64,000 bases of DNA, from positions 29,551-93,550 of the forward strand of contig DASRQS010000130.1 of assembly GCA_035696365.1 (NCBI GenBank). Direction: 5' to 3'. The DNA is from JALYLC01 sp035696365 (lineage in GTDB: Bacteria > Actinomycetota > Thermoleophilia > Gaiellales > JALYLC01). The position numbers were made by a program, and so were the translations under genes. The notes below the pieces were generated by a model. It did no database searches. It was not told where the DNA came from and worked only from the letters and a program-made list of their open reading frames with translations. Shown here piece after piece: positions 44,812 through 54,465 of the stretch; positions within the stretch are counted from its first letter, which is position 1; each line of letters opens with the position of its first letter.

Positions 44812-44957
44812 CGCGATTCCCCTGGCGAACGACGATCACGCCCAAGGCGACGCAATCGCGCCGCCAGCGGGCCGCTCCGGATGTCAGAGCCCTTGCAGGA
44901 CGCGCCGATACTAGCACCCGATCTCCCCCGCACTCCCTGCCCCGGAGCCGTTTCCTG

Positions 44958-46754
44958 ATGCCGGAAGCCGCCCGTCAGCAGGGCCCTGCGCTGTTCCCGT
45001 CCGGGGTGGTCTGCGACCGCTTCCGCATCGACGGCGTGCTGGGCGTCGGCGGCACGGGCACGGTGTTCCGCGCGCTCGACCTCGAGCGCGCGGAAGTCGT
45101 CGCCCTGAAGGCCATCCCGCACGATGCGACGCTGCGCCAGCGCGCGCGGCGCGAGGCCTCCGTCGCGGGCAAGCTGCGCCACCCGAACGTCGTGCGCCTC
45201 CGCAGCGTGCACGAGGACGGGCAATACGTCTACATCGCATCCGACATCGTCGAAGGCGTCGACCTGGCCGGTGCGCTGCGCCAGGGGCAACTCGGGGACG
45301 CATCCCTGCTGCGCGTCGCGTCCGCCGTCTGCTCGGGCCTCGCGCACGCGCACGAGCACGGCGTGGTGCACCGGGACGTCAAGCCCGCCAACGTGCTGCT
45401 CGGTCGCGACGGCAGCGTGCGCGTGCTCGACTTCGGCATCGCCACCCTCGACGAGCCCGACGCCACGGTCGACGACCGCATGCTCGGGACGCTCTCCTAC
45501 ATGGCGCCCGAGACCTGTCAGGGCGGCCGTCCCAAGCCCGCCACCGACGTCTGGGCCGTTGGCGTGATGGTCTACGAGGCGCTCACGGGCGCCAATCCGT
45601 ATCGCGCACGTACCCCGGACGAGTTGCGCGAGCGCCACCGGCATCCGCCGCGCTCGCTGGGCGATCTGCGGCCCGATCTCCCGCACGCGCTGGCTGCAGC
45701 CTGCGCGCGGGCACTGGAGTCGCATCCGCGGCGACGTCCGAGCGCCGAGGCCTTCGGTCGCGTGCTCGCAGCCGCAGCCGACGCGATCGAGCGGCCCGGC
45801 GAGCGCGGGCGCGAACCGAGCACCGGCGGCGGCCGCCGCCTGCCGCTCGGCCTGCTCTCGCGGCCGGGCCGCGTCAGCCTCCCGTCGCTTCCGAGCCTGC
45901 TCGACTTCCCGCGCCCGCAGGTTTCGCTCCCGGTGGCGGAGTGGGGCGAGAGCGTCGCGCGCTGCGGCCTCCCCGAGCTCGGCGAGGGACCACGGCGGAT
46001 CGCGCGCCTGGCGGCGGGCAGCGGCTGCTGTGCGCTCCTGATCGCCTCCGTCCTCGGCGCCTTTCCCTTCTGGCCGTCCGGCCTCGTCCTGCCGCTCGCC
46101 TTCGCGGGCGCCCTGCTCGCGCTGGCCTCACCCTGGCTCGCGGGCGCATTCGCGCTGGCAGTCTGCGTTCCCGCCCTGGGCGACGTCTCGGCCGGCCTGG
46201 CCTGGTGCGTCGCGCTGGCTGGGGGACTGTGGCTGCTCGCATGCGTGCGCGCCGGCCGCCGTGCGCTGCTTCCGGCAGCTGCCCCGCTGCTCGCGGCGGT
46301 CCTCCTGTGGCCGCTCTACGTGCTCGCCGCGGGGAGCCTGCGCACGGTCCTCGGCCGCGCGCTGGCCGGTGCGGCGGGACCATTCGCAATCGCGCTCTGG
46401 GCGGCCGTCCCGCTGGCCGGCGGCCTGGCGGGCACGGCGGACGCGGGCGGCGTGGCGCGCACACTCGTCGCCGGCGCCGGGGCGCCCCTGCTCGTGCAGA
46501 GCGCCGCCTGGGCGCTCGCAGCCGCCGTGGTGCCGTACGTCCTCGCCTCGGTGCGCCGCGGCGTGCTGATCGGCGTGTGGCTCGCCGGACTGCTGGCTGG
46601 TCAGGTCGCGCTGCCTGCATTGGCGGGCGCAGCACCCGAGTCCGCCGTTCGCTCGGCTGTGGCCATCTGGGCCGTGGCTATACTGCTGGCGCTGGGCGTG
46701 CGTGCGCCCGATGGCGACGCGCCGGCCGGGACGCCGCTACCGGCGGAGGAGTAA
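44958..46754 (+). CDS. Ser/Thr protein kinase with polytopic membrane C-terminus
   Basis: 598 residues. The N-terminal PknB-type kinase domain (about 20-280) is complete: GVGGTGTVF loop, K51 in VALKAI, H138-R139-D140 (VVHRDVKPAN), DFG at 158-160 and LGTLSYMAPE. After a Pro/Arg-rich juxtamembrane region, the last 260 residues are very hydrophobic, with about eight helices and no extracellular sensor domain. It occupies the head position of the fhaA-fhaB-pstP-rodA-pbpA-pknB operon, where mycobacteria encode pknA later in the series. It may phosphorylate the FHA proteins or cell-wall enzymes downstream. Confidence 0.9.
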   Translation: MPEAARQQGPALFPSGVVCDRFRIDGVLGVGGTGTVFRALDLERAEVVALKAIPHDATLRQRARREASVAGKLRHPNVVRLRSVHEDGQYVYIASDIVEGVDLAGALRQGQLGDASLLRVASAVCSGLAHAHEHGVVHRDVKPANVLLGRDGSVRVLDFGIATLDEPDATVDDRMLGTLSYMAPETCQGGRPKPATDVWAVGVMVYEALTGANPYRARTPDELRERHRHPPRSLGDLRPDLPHALAAACARALESHPRRRPSAEAFGRVLAAAADAIERPGERGREPSTGGGRRLPLGLLSRPGRVSLPSLPSLLDFPRPQVSLPVAEWGESVARCGLPELGEGPRRIARLAAGSGCCALLIASVLGAFPFWPSGLVLPLAFAGALLALASPWLAGAFALAVCVPALGDVSAGLAWCVALAGGLWLLACVRAGRRALLPAAAPLLAAVLLWPLYVLAAGSLRTVLGRALAGAAGPFAIALWAAVPLAGGLAGTADAGGVARTLVAGAGAPLLVQSAAWALAAAVVPYVLASVRRGVLIGVWLAGLLAGQVALPALAGAAPESAVRSAVAIWAVAILLALGVRAPDGDAPAGTPLPAEE

Positions 46755-46755
46755 G

Positions 46756-47847
46756 TTGGGCATCCTGCGCAGCATCGAGAGCCGACTCGAGCGGGTCGTC
46801 GAAGGGTCGGTAGGCCGCCTCTTCCGCGCCAGCGTGGCGCCGGTGGAGCTTGCCCGCAAGCTCGCCAAGGAACTCGAGGAGGGCAAGGTCGTGTCGGTCA
46901 CCCAGACCTATGCGCCCAACGAGTACACGATCTACCTGAGCCCGCGCGATCGCACGCGTTTCGCCGACTTCGAGGCGTCGCTGCGCAACGAGCTCGCGAG
47001 CTATCTCGCGGAGCACGCCCGCCGCGCCGGCTACGTGATGCCGACGCGCCCCCGCGTGCGCTTCGAGACCGAGTCCTCCCTGCACACCGGGATCTTCGGT
47101 ATCTCGACGGCGCTCGTCCGCGATGACGACGCCCCGCTGGAGGCCATGACGCCGCCGCCCGCCCCCGAGGCTCCAGGCGTGGCCGCGCCCCCCGCGGCCT
47201 GGACGCCGCCGCCGCCCGAAGAGCCGGCGGTTCCGGCTCCTCCAACCGTCCCGCCCGCTGCGCCGTTCTTCCCCGAGCCCGGGCTCGATGAGCCCGCCGT
47301 CCCCGAGGCTCCGCCCGAGGAGCCCCTGCGCTCGCCGCTCGATCCCGACCCCTCCCAGCCGCCCGGCGGCTTCCCCGCATTCCCGCTCGACCCCGAGCCC
47401 GTGGAGGAAGTCGTCCCGCCGCCCTTCGTCCCGCCGCTGCCCGACGTCCCATCGCTGCCCGGCGTCCCCGACGTGCCGGCGCCGGCCGGCGGGGAGTCGC
47501 CGTCCGTGCCGTTCCCGTACGAGCCGGGGCCCGACGAGACGATGATCGCCCGCCCCGAGCAGCGCGAGGAGCTCGTGATCGTCCACGACGACCAGCGCAT
47601 CGTGATCGACGGCCCGGTGCTGCAGATCGGGCGGGCGCCGGGTTGCGACATCGTGCTCGACGACCGCAACGTCTCCCGCCGGCACGCCGAGATCCGCAGG
47701 AGGGGCCCGGCCGTCGTGCTCGTCGACCTGGATTCCACGAACGGCACGATCGTGAACGGCAGGCGGGTGCGAGAGCACCCGCTGGCTGACGGCGACCGCA
47801 TCACACTGGGGAACAGCCGGCTCACGTTCGAGCGCCGGACGACATGA
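46756..47847 (+). CDS. fhaA: FhaA-like protein (DUF3662 plus FHA domain)
   Basis: 363 residues from a TTG start with GGAGGAG 5 nt upstream, directly after the kinase stop. The N-terminal DUF3662 domain (SIESRLERVVEGSVGRLFRASVAPVELARKLAKE) is specific to FhaA. A Pro/Glu-rich linker (about 125-275) leads to the C-terminal FHA domain with IGRAPGCDIVLDDRNVSRRHAEI and DSTNGTIVNG, which binds phosphothreonine. In mycobacteria FhaA binds phosphorylated MviN and regulates peptidoglycan synthesis. Kinase partners are encoded in the same operon. Confidence 0.93.
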   Translation: MGILRSIESRLERVVEGSVGRLFRASVAPVELARKLAKELEEGKVVSVTQTYAPNEYTIYLSPRDRTRFADFEASLRNELASYLAEHARRAGYVMPTRPRVRFETESSLHTGIFGISTALVRDDDAPLEAMTPPPAPEAPGVAAPPAAWTPPPPEEPAVPAPPTVPPAAPFFPEPGLDEPAVPEAPPEEPLRSPLDPDPSQPPGGFPAFPLDPEPVEEVVPPPFVPPLPDVPSLPGVPDVPAPAGGESPSVPFPYEPGPDETMIARPEQREELVIVHDDQRIVIDGPVLQIGRAPGCDIVLDDRNVSRRHAEIRRRGPAVVLVDLDSTNGTIVNGRRVREHPLADGDRITLGNSRLTFERRTT

Positions 47848-47869
47848 GCGCAGGCCATAGGAGGGCGGC

Positions 47870-48331
47870 GTGAGCGACCAGCTCCTGCTCGCACTCAAGG
47901 CCGGATTCGTCGTCCTGCTGTTCCTGTTCGTCTGGCGCGTGCTGCGCATCCAGGCGCGCGACCTGCGGGCCGTGCCCGACACGGGATCGGCCACGGAGAT
48001 CACGGCGTTCCGCCGCGTGGCGGGGGAGCTGCCGCTCGGGCCCCGCCTGGTCGTGCTCTCCAGCCCGATCTATCCGCCGGGCACCCTCGTGCGGCTCGAC
48101 GCGGACGTGGCGTTCGGCCGCGCGGCCGAGAACGACGTCGTGCTGGAGGGCGATCCCTACGCGTCGAGCCGGCACAGCGCCGTGCTCGTGCGCGACGGCG
48201 CGCGTGTCGTGCGCGACCTCGGCTCCACCAACGGCACCTTCGTGGGCGGAGCGCCCCTGGCGGGGGAACACGTGCTGCGGACGGGCGACGAGTTGCGCAT
48301 CGGCGAGACCGAGCTGCGCTATGAGGAATAG
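47870..48331 (+). CDS. fhaB: FhaB/FipA-like membrane-anchored FHA protein
   Basis: 153 residues. One N-terminal transmembrane helix (about 7-24) is followed by a cytoplasmic FHA domain with FGRAAENDVVLEGDPYASSRHSAV and DLGSTNGTFVGG. In mycobacteria it links phosphorylated division proteins. GTG start. It is 22 bp after fhaA, with GGAGG upstream, and 1 bp before the preferred pstP start. Confidence 0.92.
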   Translation: MSDQLLLALKAGFVVLLFLFVWRVLRIQARDLRAVPDTGSATEITAFRRVAGELPLGPRLVVLSSPIYPPGTLVRLDADVAFGRAAENDVVLEGDPYASSRHSAVLVRDGARVVRDLGSTNGTFVGGAPLAGEHVLRTGDELRIGETELRYEE

Positions 48332-48332
48332 C

Positions 48333-49637
48333 GTGCGCGTCGCCGACTACGCCACCTCGACCCATGCCGGCCGCGTCCGGCGCAAGAACGAGGACGCCTA
48401 CTACGCGGAGCCACCGCTGTTCGCGGTCGCCGACGGCATGGGCGGGGCGCTGGCCGGCGAGCTGGCCTCGCGCATCGCTGTCCAGGCCCTCGGAGACCTC
48501 GTCGAGGAGGGTGGGGACGAGGAGCGCCTCGCCTCGACGGTGCGCCTCGCCAACCGCCGCGTGGCCGAGCGCGCGACCTCGGATCCGCGCGCCTCGGGCA
48601 TGGGCTCGACGGTGACCGCTGCGCTCGTGGGCTCGAGGTCGGTGGCCTTCGCGCACGTCGGCGACTCGCGCGCCTACCTGTGGCGCGGCGGCGCGCTGAC
48701 GCGCCTCTCCGATGACCACTCGCTCGTCGCCGAGTGGGTCAAGGCCGGCGCGCTCGCGCCCGAGGAGGCCGCGCTGCACCCGCAGCGCTCGGTCATCACG
48801 CGGGCGCTGGGAGCGGACTGGCAGGTCGACGTCGACACCTGGACGCTGCCGGCGCGCCCGGGCGACGTCATCCTGCTCTGCACGGACGGGCTCACCGGGT
48901 TCGTGGACGAGGCGGCGATCGCGGCCGCGCTGGCGGAGAACGACGACCTCCACGCGGTCGTCGAGGGGCTCGTCGATGCCGCCAACGCGGCCGGAGGCGA
49001 GGACAACATCACGGCGGTGGCGCTGCGCCTCGAGGCCGACGAGGATGCGGCCGGCGGGCCGCCCGCGGCGGCTGACGCCGATGACGAGCGCGAGACCGGC
49101 GAGATCGATGCGCTGCCCGAGCCGGCGCCCGAGAGCGCAGGGGAGAGCACGGCCGTCGCCGTCGCGGTCGCAACGCCGCCGGCGGCCCCCGAGCGCGACG
49201 CTGCAGAGTTCGAGACGAGCTCGCCGCCCCCTGTGCCGGCGCCGCTGCCCCGCAGCGGCGAGACGCTCATCTCCGTGCCGCCCCTCGTCACGGGCTTCGG
49301 CAGCGGCGCTCCGGTGCGCCGCCGTGGAAGGGCGCGCCGTCTCGGGGTGTTCGCGGCGGTGGTCGCGCTGATGCTGTGCGTGCTCTGGGCCGCCCTGATC
49401 GGGCTGCGCTGGTCCCATTTCGTAGGCGTCGATCCGGCCACGGGCAAGGTCGCCGTGTATCAGGGCATCCCGTACGACCTCGGCGGCGGTATGAAGCTCT
49501 TCTCGCTGGTGCACGTCAGCCGCATAACCGCCGCCACGCTGCCCGCCGCGCGCCGCAAGCACCTCTTCGACCACTCCCTGCGCTCCAGCGAGTCGGCGCG
49601 CTCCCTCGTCGCAAAACTCGAGCAGACCGAGCCGTGA
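48333..49637 (+). CDS. pstP: PP2C-type Ser/Thr protein phosphatase PstP
   Basis: About 434 residues. The PP2C catalytic domain (about 5-240) has the metal-binding aspartates in RKNEDAYY, VADGMGG, CTDGLTG and GGEDNIT. A Pro/Ala/Glu-rich linker precedes one transmembrane helix (about 335-357) and an outside domain of about 75 residues. It reverses the kinases of this operon. The preferred GTG 48333 has GAGGAA 5 nt upstream; ATG 48321, overlapping fhaB by 11 nt, is the alternative. GTGA overlap with rodA. Confidence 0.93.
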   Translation: MRVADYATSTHAGRVRRKNEDAYYAEPPLFAVADGMGGALAGELASRIAVQALGDLVEEGGDEERLASTVRLANRRVAERATSDPRASGMGSTVTAALVGSRSVAFAHVGDSRAYLWRGGALTRLSDDHSLVAEWVKAGALAPEEAALHPQRSVITRALGADWQVDVDTWTLPARPGDVILLCTDGLTGFVDEAAIAAALAENDDLHAVVEGLVDAANAAGGEDNITAVALRLEADEDAAGGPPAAADADDERETGEIDALPEPAPESAGESTAVAVAVATPPAAPERDAAEFETSSPPPVPAPLPRSGETLISVPPLVTGFGSGAPVRRRGRARRLGVFAAVVALMLCVLWAALIGLRWSHFVGVDPATGKVAVYQGIPYDLGGGMKLFSLVHVSRITAATLPAARRKHLFDHSLRSSESARSLVAKLEQTEP

Positions 49638-50950
49638 GCGCGATCCGCCTGCGTTCGAGCCGCAACCGCGAGCTCGGCTTGCTCCTGCTTGTCGCCGCAG
49701 TGGTCGGGGTCGGGTTCACGTCCGTGCTCGTCGCGCGCTCCGGCGTCGTCTCGACGCTCTCCCTGACCTACGCCGCCGCGTTCCTCGGGCTGCTCGGAAT
49801 CGCGCACATCGCGCTGCGCATCGCGCTCCCGGACGCCGATCCGGTGCTGTTGCCGGCGGCCGGCCTGCTGGTGGCCGTCGGCATCGTCGAGATCTACCGC
49901 CTCGATCCGACCCGCGCCCGAGACCAGGCGATCTGGCTGGCGATCGGCGTCGGGTGCTTCATCGCGGTGCTGGCCGCCGTCTCCGACTACCGGGTGCTCG
50001 AGCGCTACCGCTACCTGCTGGGCGTCGCGTCCCTGATCGTCCTGGCGGCGACGATCATCTCCTCCTACGCGACCGGCACCGTCGTCAACGGCGCGCGCGT
50101 GTGGATTCGCGTGGGCGGGCTCTCCTTCCAGCCGGGCGAGTTCGCGAAGCTCGGTCTCGTGCTGTTCATGGCGGCCTACCTGCGCGAGAAACGGGAGCTG
50201 CTCGCGAGCCGTGAACGCCGCGTCCTGGGTATCGGCCTGCCGCAGTTCAAGCACCTCTCGCCGCTCGCCCTGATGGTCGGAGGAGCGCTTGCGCTGCTCG
50301 TGCTGATGAACGACTTCGGTACCTCGCTGCTCTTCTTCGGGGTCTTCCTGGCGATGCTCTACCTCGCCACGAGCAGGCTGATCTACGTCGTCGGCGGCCT
50401 CGCGGTGTTCGTGGTCGGTGCCTACCTCTCGTACCGGCTCGTCCCGCACGTCGCCGAACGCATCGACATCTGGCTGCACCCCTGGCAGGACGTCTACGGC
50501 CGGGGCTACCAGAGCGTGCAGGCGCTGTATGCGATCGCCGACGGCGGCGCCTTCGGCACGGGCCTCGGGCGCGGCTACCTGCTCACGAACGGCGGGCAGC
50601 CCGTGGTGCCGGCCATCCAGACGGACTTCATCTATGCCGCGATCGCCAACGAGACCGGGCTGGCGGGGGTCGCAGCGCTGCTGCTCGTCTACCTGCTCGT
50701 CGTGGAGCGAGGGCTGAAGACCGCCAGCCTCGCGGGCGACGGCTTCTCCAAGCTGCTGGCGGCCGGCCTCACGGTCGCCCTCGGCCTGCAGGTGTTCCTG
50801 ATCGTCGGGGGGATCGTGCGCGCGGCGCCGCTCACGGGCATCACGCTCCCGTTCGTGTCCTACGGCGGCTCGTCGCTGGTCGCCAACTGGGTCGCGCTGG
50901 CGCTGTTGCTGGCCGTCTCCGACCGCGCCCGGCGCGAGGCCCAGGCGTGA
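49634..50950 (+). CDS. rodA: RodA/FtsW-family peptidoglycan polymerase
   Basis: 438 residues with about eleven transmembrane helices (SEDS family). The conserved catalytic-loop region includes GARVWIRVGGLSFQPGEFAKL, and the later motifs VLMNDFGTSLLF, NETGLAG and LPFVSYGGSSL are intact. It polymerises glycan from lipid II with its partner class B PBP, encoded next door and overlapping by 4 nt. GTG start. FtsW and RodA are not separable by motif alone; the position beside pbpA and pknB favours RodA. Confidence 0.93.
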   Translation: MSAIRLRSSRNRELGLLLLVAAVVGVGFTSVLVARSGVVSTLSLTYAAAFLGLLGIAHIALRIALPDADPVLLPAAGLLVAVGIVEIYRLDPTRARDQAIWLAIGVGCFIAVLAAVSDYRVLERYRYLLGVASLIVLAATIISSYATGTVVNGARVWIRVGGLSFQPGEFAKLGLVLFMAAYLREKRELLASRERRVLGIGLPQFKHLSPLALMVGGALALLVLMNDFGTSLLFFGVFLAMLYLATSRLIYVVGGLAVFVVGAYLSYRLVPHVAERIDIWLHPWQDVYGRGYQSVQALYAIADGGAFGTGLGRGYLLTNGGQPVVPAIQTDFIYAAIANETGLAGVAALLLVYLLVVERGLKTASLAGDGFSKLLAAGLTVALGLQVFLIVGGIVRAAPLTGITLPFVSYGGSSLVANWVALALLLAVSDRARREAQA

Positions 50951-52416
50951 ACCGCGCCATCGGACGCGTGTACGCCGTGCTGGCCGCGGGCCTCGTCCTG
51001 CTGCTCGGCTTCACCGCCTACTGGCAGCTCTGGGCCGAGCCCTCGCTGGCCGCGCGCCGCGACAACGCCCAGCAGATCGTGCAGCAGCTCTCGATCCGCC
51101 GCGGGCTGATCATCGCCGCCGACGGCACGAAGCTCGCGGTCAACCGCGCCGCCAAGACGGCCGACGGCCGACGGATCTACGAGCGCCGCTACCCGACCAA
51201 CAAGATGTTCGCGCACATCGTCGGCTATTCCTCCGCGACCGACGGGCGAGCGGGTGTCGAGCGCTCCGCCAACGACTACCTGATCGGCGCGCACACCGAT
51301 CTCGGCGGGGAGCTGGCGAACCAGCTGCACTCCCTGGCAGGCGGCGAGATCCACGGCGACGACGTCCAGCTCTCCCTGCTGCCGGCCGCGCAGCGCAAGG
51401 CCATGAGCGATCTCGCGGCGACCGGCAAGGCAGGCGCGGTGTTCGCCATCGAGCCGCGCACGGGACGCGTGCTCGTGAGCGCGTCCTGGCCGAGCTTCAA
51501 TCCCAACCGGGCGGTGCAGGGCTCGCTGCCCCACAGCGGCAGCGCGCTCGTCAACCGCGCCACGCAGGGCCTCTATCCGCCCGGCTCGTCGATCAAGCCT
51601 GTGATCGCCGCGCTCGCCCTCGAGAGCGGCCGCGCCGGCGCCACGACCAGGTTCAGCGATCCTGGCTACTTCGAGGAGTACGGCCGCAAGATCTTCAACG
51701 ACCAGGGTGAGCGTTTCTCGGGTCAGTTCGACCTCACGTTTGCGCTCACGCACTCGATCAACAGCGTCTTCGCGAAGCTCGGCAGCGACCTCTGCGGCGG
51801 GCGGTCTCGCTGCCCCGCGCTGACGGGCGCGCTGCAGAAGCTCGGCTTCTTCTCCATTCCGCCGCTCGACTATCCGACCGATCAGCTCGCGGCCTCCGGC
51901 ACGGTCCGCTCGGGCACGCACAGGCTGCTCTCGCCCAACGCGCCGATCGACCCCGCGCGCACGGCCATCGGCCAGGCCAATCTGGTCGTCACGCCGATGC
52001 AGATGGCGATGGTGGCCGCGGCGATCGGCAACGGCGGCGTCGTGATGCGCCCCACGCTCGTCGACACCGTGCGCTCGCAGGGCGGTGCGCTGCGCTACCA
52101 GCGCCACAACGAGCCGCTCAACCGGGCGTTCAGCGAGCAGACGGCCTCGGCGGTGTCGGAGATGATGAAGCACGTCGTCGACGAGGGCACGGGCAGGGCA
52201 GCCCAGATCCCGGGTGTGGAGATCGCGGGCAAGACCGGCACCGCTCAGACCGGCACCAACGGGCAGCTGGACGCGTGGTTCATCTCGTTCGCCCCCGCCG
52301 TGAACCCCCAGGTCGCCGTCGCGGTGGTGGTCGAGCGCACGAATCAGTACGGCGGTCAGGCCGCCGCCCCGATCGCGCGCGACGTGATGCAGGCGGTGCT
52401 CAATGCCGCTTCGTAG
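50947..52416 (+). CDS. pbpA: Class B penicillin-binding protein (PbpA type)
   Basis: 489 residues. A transmembrane anchor (about 7-26) is followed by a small dimerisation region and a transpeptidase domain with S214-x-x-K217 (PPGSSIKP; Thr-Phe is more usual in the middle), S270-I-N272 and K429-T-G431. GSTFK to GSSIK is the only departure in the motifs. It cross-links peptidoglycan with the adjacent RodA. It overlaps rodA (GTGA) and precedes pknB by 51 bp. Confidence 0.94.
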   Translation: MNRAIGRVYAVLAAGLVLLLGFTAYWQLWAEPSLAARRDNAQQIVQQLSIRRGLIIAADGTKLAVNRAAKTADGRRIYERRYPTNKMFAHIVGYSSATDGRAGVERSANDYLIGAHTDLGGELANQLHSLAGGEIHGDDVQLSLLPAAQRKAMSDLAATGKAGAVFAIEPRTGRVLVSASWPSFNPNRAVQGSLPHSGSALVNRATQGLYPPGSSIKPVIAALALESGRAGATTRFSDPGYFEEYGRKIFNDQGERFSGQFDLTFALTHSINSVFAKLGSDLCGGRSRCPALTGALQKLGFFSIPPLDYPTDQLAASGTVRSGTHRLLSPNAPIDPARTAIGQANLVVTPMQMAMVAAAIGNGGVVMRPTLVDTVRSQGGALRYQRHNEPLNRAFSEQTASAVSEMMKHVVDEGTGRAAQIPGVEIAGKTGTAQTGTNGQLDAWFISFAPAVNPQVAVAVVVERTNQYGGQAAAPIARDVMQAVLNAAS

Positions 52417-52467
52417 ACGCAAATCCGCCGTGCCAACGGGCAGGTCGGGCAACAGCACCGTGGAAGA

Positions 52468-54465
52468 ATGACGGCGATGAGCGTCGACGAAACGCAGCGC
52501 GGCCAGCCGTTCGACGGCCGCTACCGCGTGCTCGGCCGCCTGGGGGTCGGCGGCATGGCGACCGTCTACCTCGCCGAGGACTCGAGCCTCGGTCGCAAGG
52601 TGGCGCTCAAGGTCATGGCCGAGCGCTATGCCGAGGACGGCGAGTTCGTCGAGCGCTTCCGGCGCGAGGCGCAGGCGGCGGCCCGCCTCAACCACCCGAA
52701 CATCATCGCCGTCTATGACCGCGGCGAGGCCGACGGGCGGCCCTACATCGCCATGGAGTACCTCCAGGGCCGCACGCTCAAGCAGGTCATCCAGGCCGAG
52801 GGGCCGCTGCCGCCGGAGCGCGCGATCGCGATCGCGATGCAGGTGCTCGCCGGACTGCGCTACGCCCACGAGCACGGCGTCGTCCACCGCGACGTCAAAC
52901 CGCACAACGTGCTCGTCGGCGACGACGGGCGCATCAAGGTCACCGACTTCGGGATCGCGCACGCCGGCGACCCGCAGATGACCGAGGTGGGCTCGATCGT
53001 CGGGACCGCCCAGTACCTCTCGCCCGAGCAGGCGCGGGGCCGCAGGGTCGGCCCGCAGACCGACATCTACTCGCTCGGCGTCGTGCTCTACGAGATGCTC
53101 GCCGGGCGCGTGCCGTTCGAGGGCGACTCGTCGGTCGCGATCGCGATGCAGCACGTCTCCGACCATCCGCCGCCGTTGCGCGCGCTCGCCCCGGACGTGC
53201 CCGAGTCGCTCGCGCTGGTCGTCGCCCACGCAATGCTCAAGGACGCGGCCCAGCGCTACGGCAGTGCAGACGAGTTCGCCGCCGATCTCGACCGGGTGCG
53301 GCGCGGCCTCGTGCCGGTCGCTGCGACCGCGGCCCACACGGCGGTCGTCTCGCACGACCCGACCCAGCTCGTGCCCGCAGTCGAGGCGACGCGCATCGCC
53401 CAGCGCCCCGACTCCAATCTGCTCGCCGCCGACAAGCTGCCGCCGGGGCCGACGCCGCGCAAGCGCTCCCGCTGGCCCTGGCTGCTGGTGCTGCTGCTCG
53501 TGCTGGGCGTCGGCGCCCTCGCCGCGTTCGCGCTCGGCGGCGTGCCGGGCGGCGATTCGGGGACGACCACCTCCAGCGGCCCGGGCACGAGCACCCACAC
53601 GACCACGACCGTCGCCTCGCACAAGCTCGACAACGTCCAGGGCAAGACGTTCATCGAGGCGAAGGCGGCGCTGGACGGCTACGGCCTTCATCTCACCATC
53701 CTGCGGCAGCCGGTGCGCGACAACCAGCACGAGGCGAACGTCGTGGTCGGCAGCAATCCGCCCGCCGGGCAGGTGCTGCACGCCGGCGACACCGTGCGGC
53801 TCAAGACCTCCCGCGGGCAGCTGACGGTGCCGAATGTGGTCAACAAGTCCCAGGCGGACGCTCAGGCCGAGTTCTCCTCGAACTTCACGTTCGTTCCCGT
53901 CTCCGAGGCGAGCGACACGATCGACCGGGGCAACGTCACGCGCACCGACCCGGCCGTCGGCACGCGCATCCCGGTCGGATCGTCCGTGACCGTCTACATC
54001 TCGACCGGCCCGGCCTCGGTCCAGGTTCCCAAGCTCGTAGGCAAGAACGAGGCCGACGCTCGCGCTGCCCTCGCCAGTGCGGGCTTGATCGTGCACGAGC
54101 CGCCGGGCAGCCGCTGCTCGGACGCCGTCAATGCCGGCCAGGTCGCCAAGCAGGCCCCCGACCCGGGGACGTCCGTGCGCAAGGGCAGGGCGATCGGCTT
54201 CGACCTCGCCAACAGTCCCTGCACCGTGTTCGTGCCGACGGTCGTCGGATTCACGCTCGACGAGGCGATCGCCCGCCTGCAGCGCGAGACGATCAACCCG
54301 AACTCGATCAAGACGACGCCGCAGATCGTCACCGATCCGGCGGACGACGGCAAAGTGCTCGACCAGGACATCCGCGGCTCCAACACCAAGCCGTTCACCG
54401 TCACGCTGACCGTCGGCCAGCTGGGTCAGAGCGCCACGACGACGCCGACCACACCCAACGGGTGA
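52468..54465 (+). CDS. pknB: Ser/Thr protein kinase PknB with four PASTA domains
   Basis: 665 residues. The kinase domain (about 12-275) is complete: GVGGMATVYLA, K48, H140-R141-D142, DFG at 160-162, and activation loop threonines around MTEVGSIVGTAQYLSPE. A transmembrane helix (about 333-355) leads to four extracellular PASTA repeats, which bind muropeptides or lipid II. PASTA 3 and the PASTA 3/4 boundary each hold one Cys (GSRCSDA and NSPCTVF), a likely disulfide. It controls cell-wall growth with PstP and the FHA proteins. ATG 52477 is an alternative start. Stop overlaps ddl. Confidence 0.96.
   Translation: MTAMSVDETQRGQPFDGRYRVLGRLGVGGMATVYLAEDSSLGRKVALKVMAERYAEDGEFVERFRREAQAAARLNHPNIIAVYDRGEADGRPYIAMEYLQGRTLKQVIQAEGPLPPERAIAIAMQVLAGLRYAHEHGVVHRDVKPHNVLVGDDGRIKVTDFGIAHAGDPQMTEVGSIVGTAQYLSPEQARGRRVGPQTDIYSLGVVLYEMLAGRVPFEGDSSVAIAMQHVSDHPPPLRALAPDVPESLALVVAHAMLKDAAQRYGSADEFAADLDRVRRGLVPVAATAAHTAVVSHDPTQLVPAVEATRIAQRPDSNLLAADKLPPGPTPRKRSRWPWLLVLLLVLGVGALAAFALGGVPGGDSGTTTSSGPGTSTHTTTTVASHKLDNVQGKTFIEAKAALDGYGLHLTILRQPVRDNQHEANVVVGSNPPAGQVLHAGDTVRLKTSRGQLTVPNVVNKSQADAQAEFSSNFTFVPVSEASDTIDRGNVTRTDPAVGTRIPVGSSVTVYISTGPASVQVPKLVGKNEADARAALASAGLIVHEPPGSRCSDAVNAGQVAKQAPDPGTSVRKGRAIGFDLANSPCTVFVPTVVGFTLDEAIARLQRETINPNSIKTTPQIVTDPADDGKVLDQDIRGSNTKPFTVTLTVGQLGQSATTTPTTPNG

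Noticed and set aside
44583..45725. Minus-strand frame opposite the polytopic kinase as an extension of the CARDB-like protein
   Set aside because: It is in a different frame from that gene and reads as kinase antisense; only the 38-codon CTG extension is in phase.
50860..54096. Very long open frame (over 1000 codons) opposite rodA, pbpA and pknB, with similar long frames opposite gyrA and gyrB
   Set aside because: At this GC content antisense frames stay open by codon bias; the products are Arg/Ala/His-rich with no domains, and the other strand carries complete known genes.
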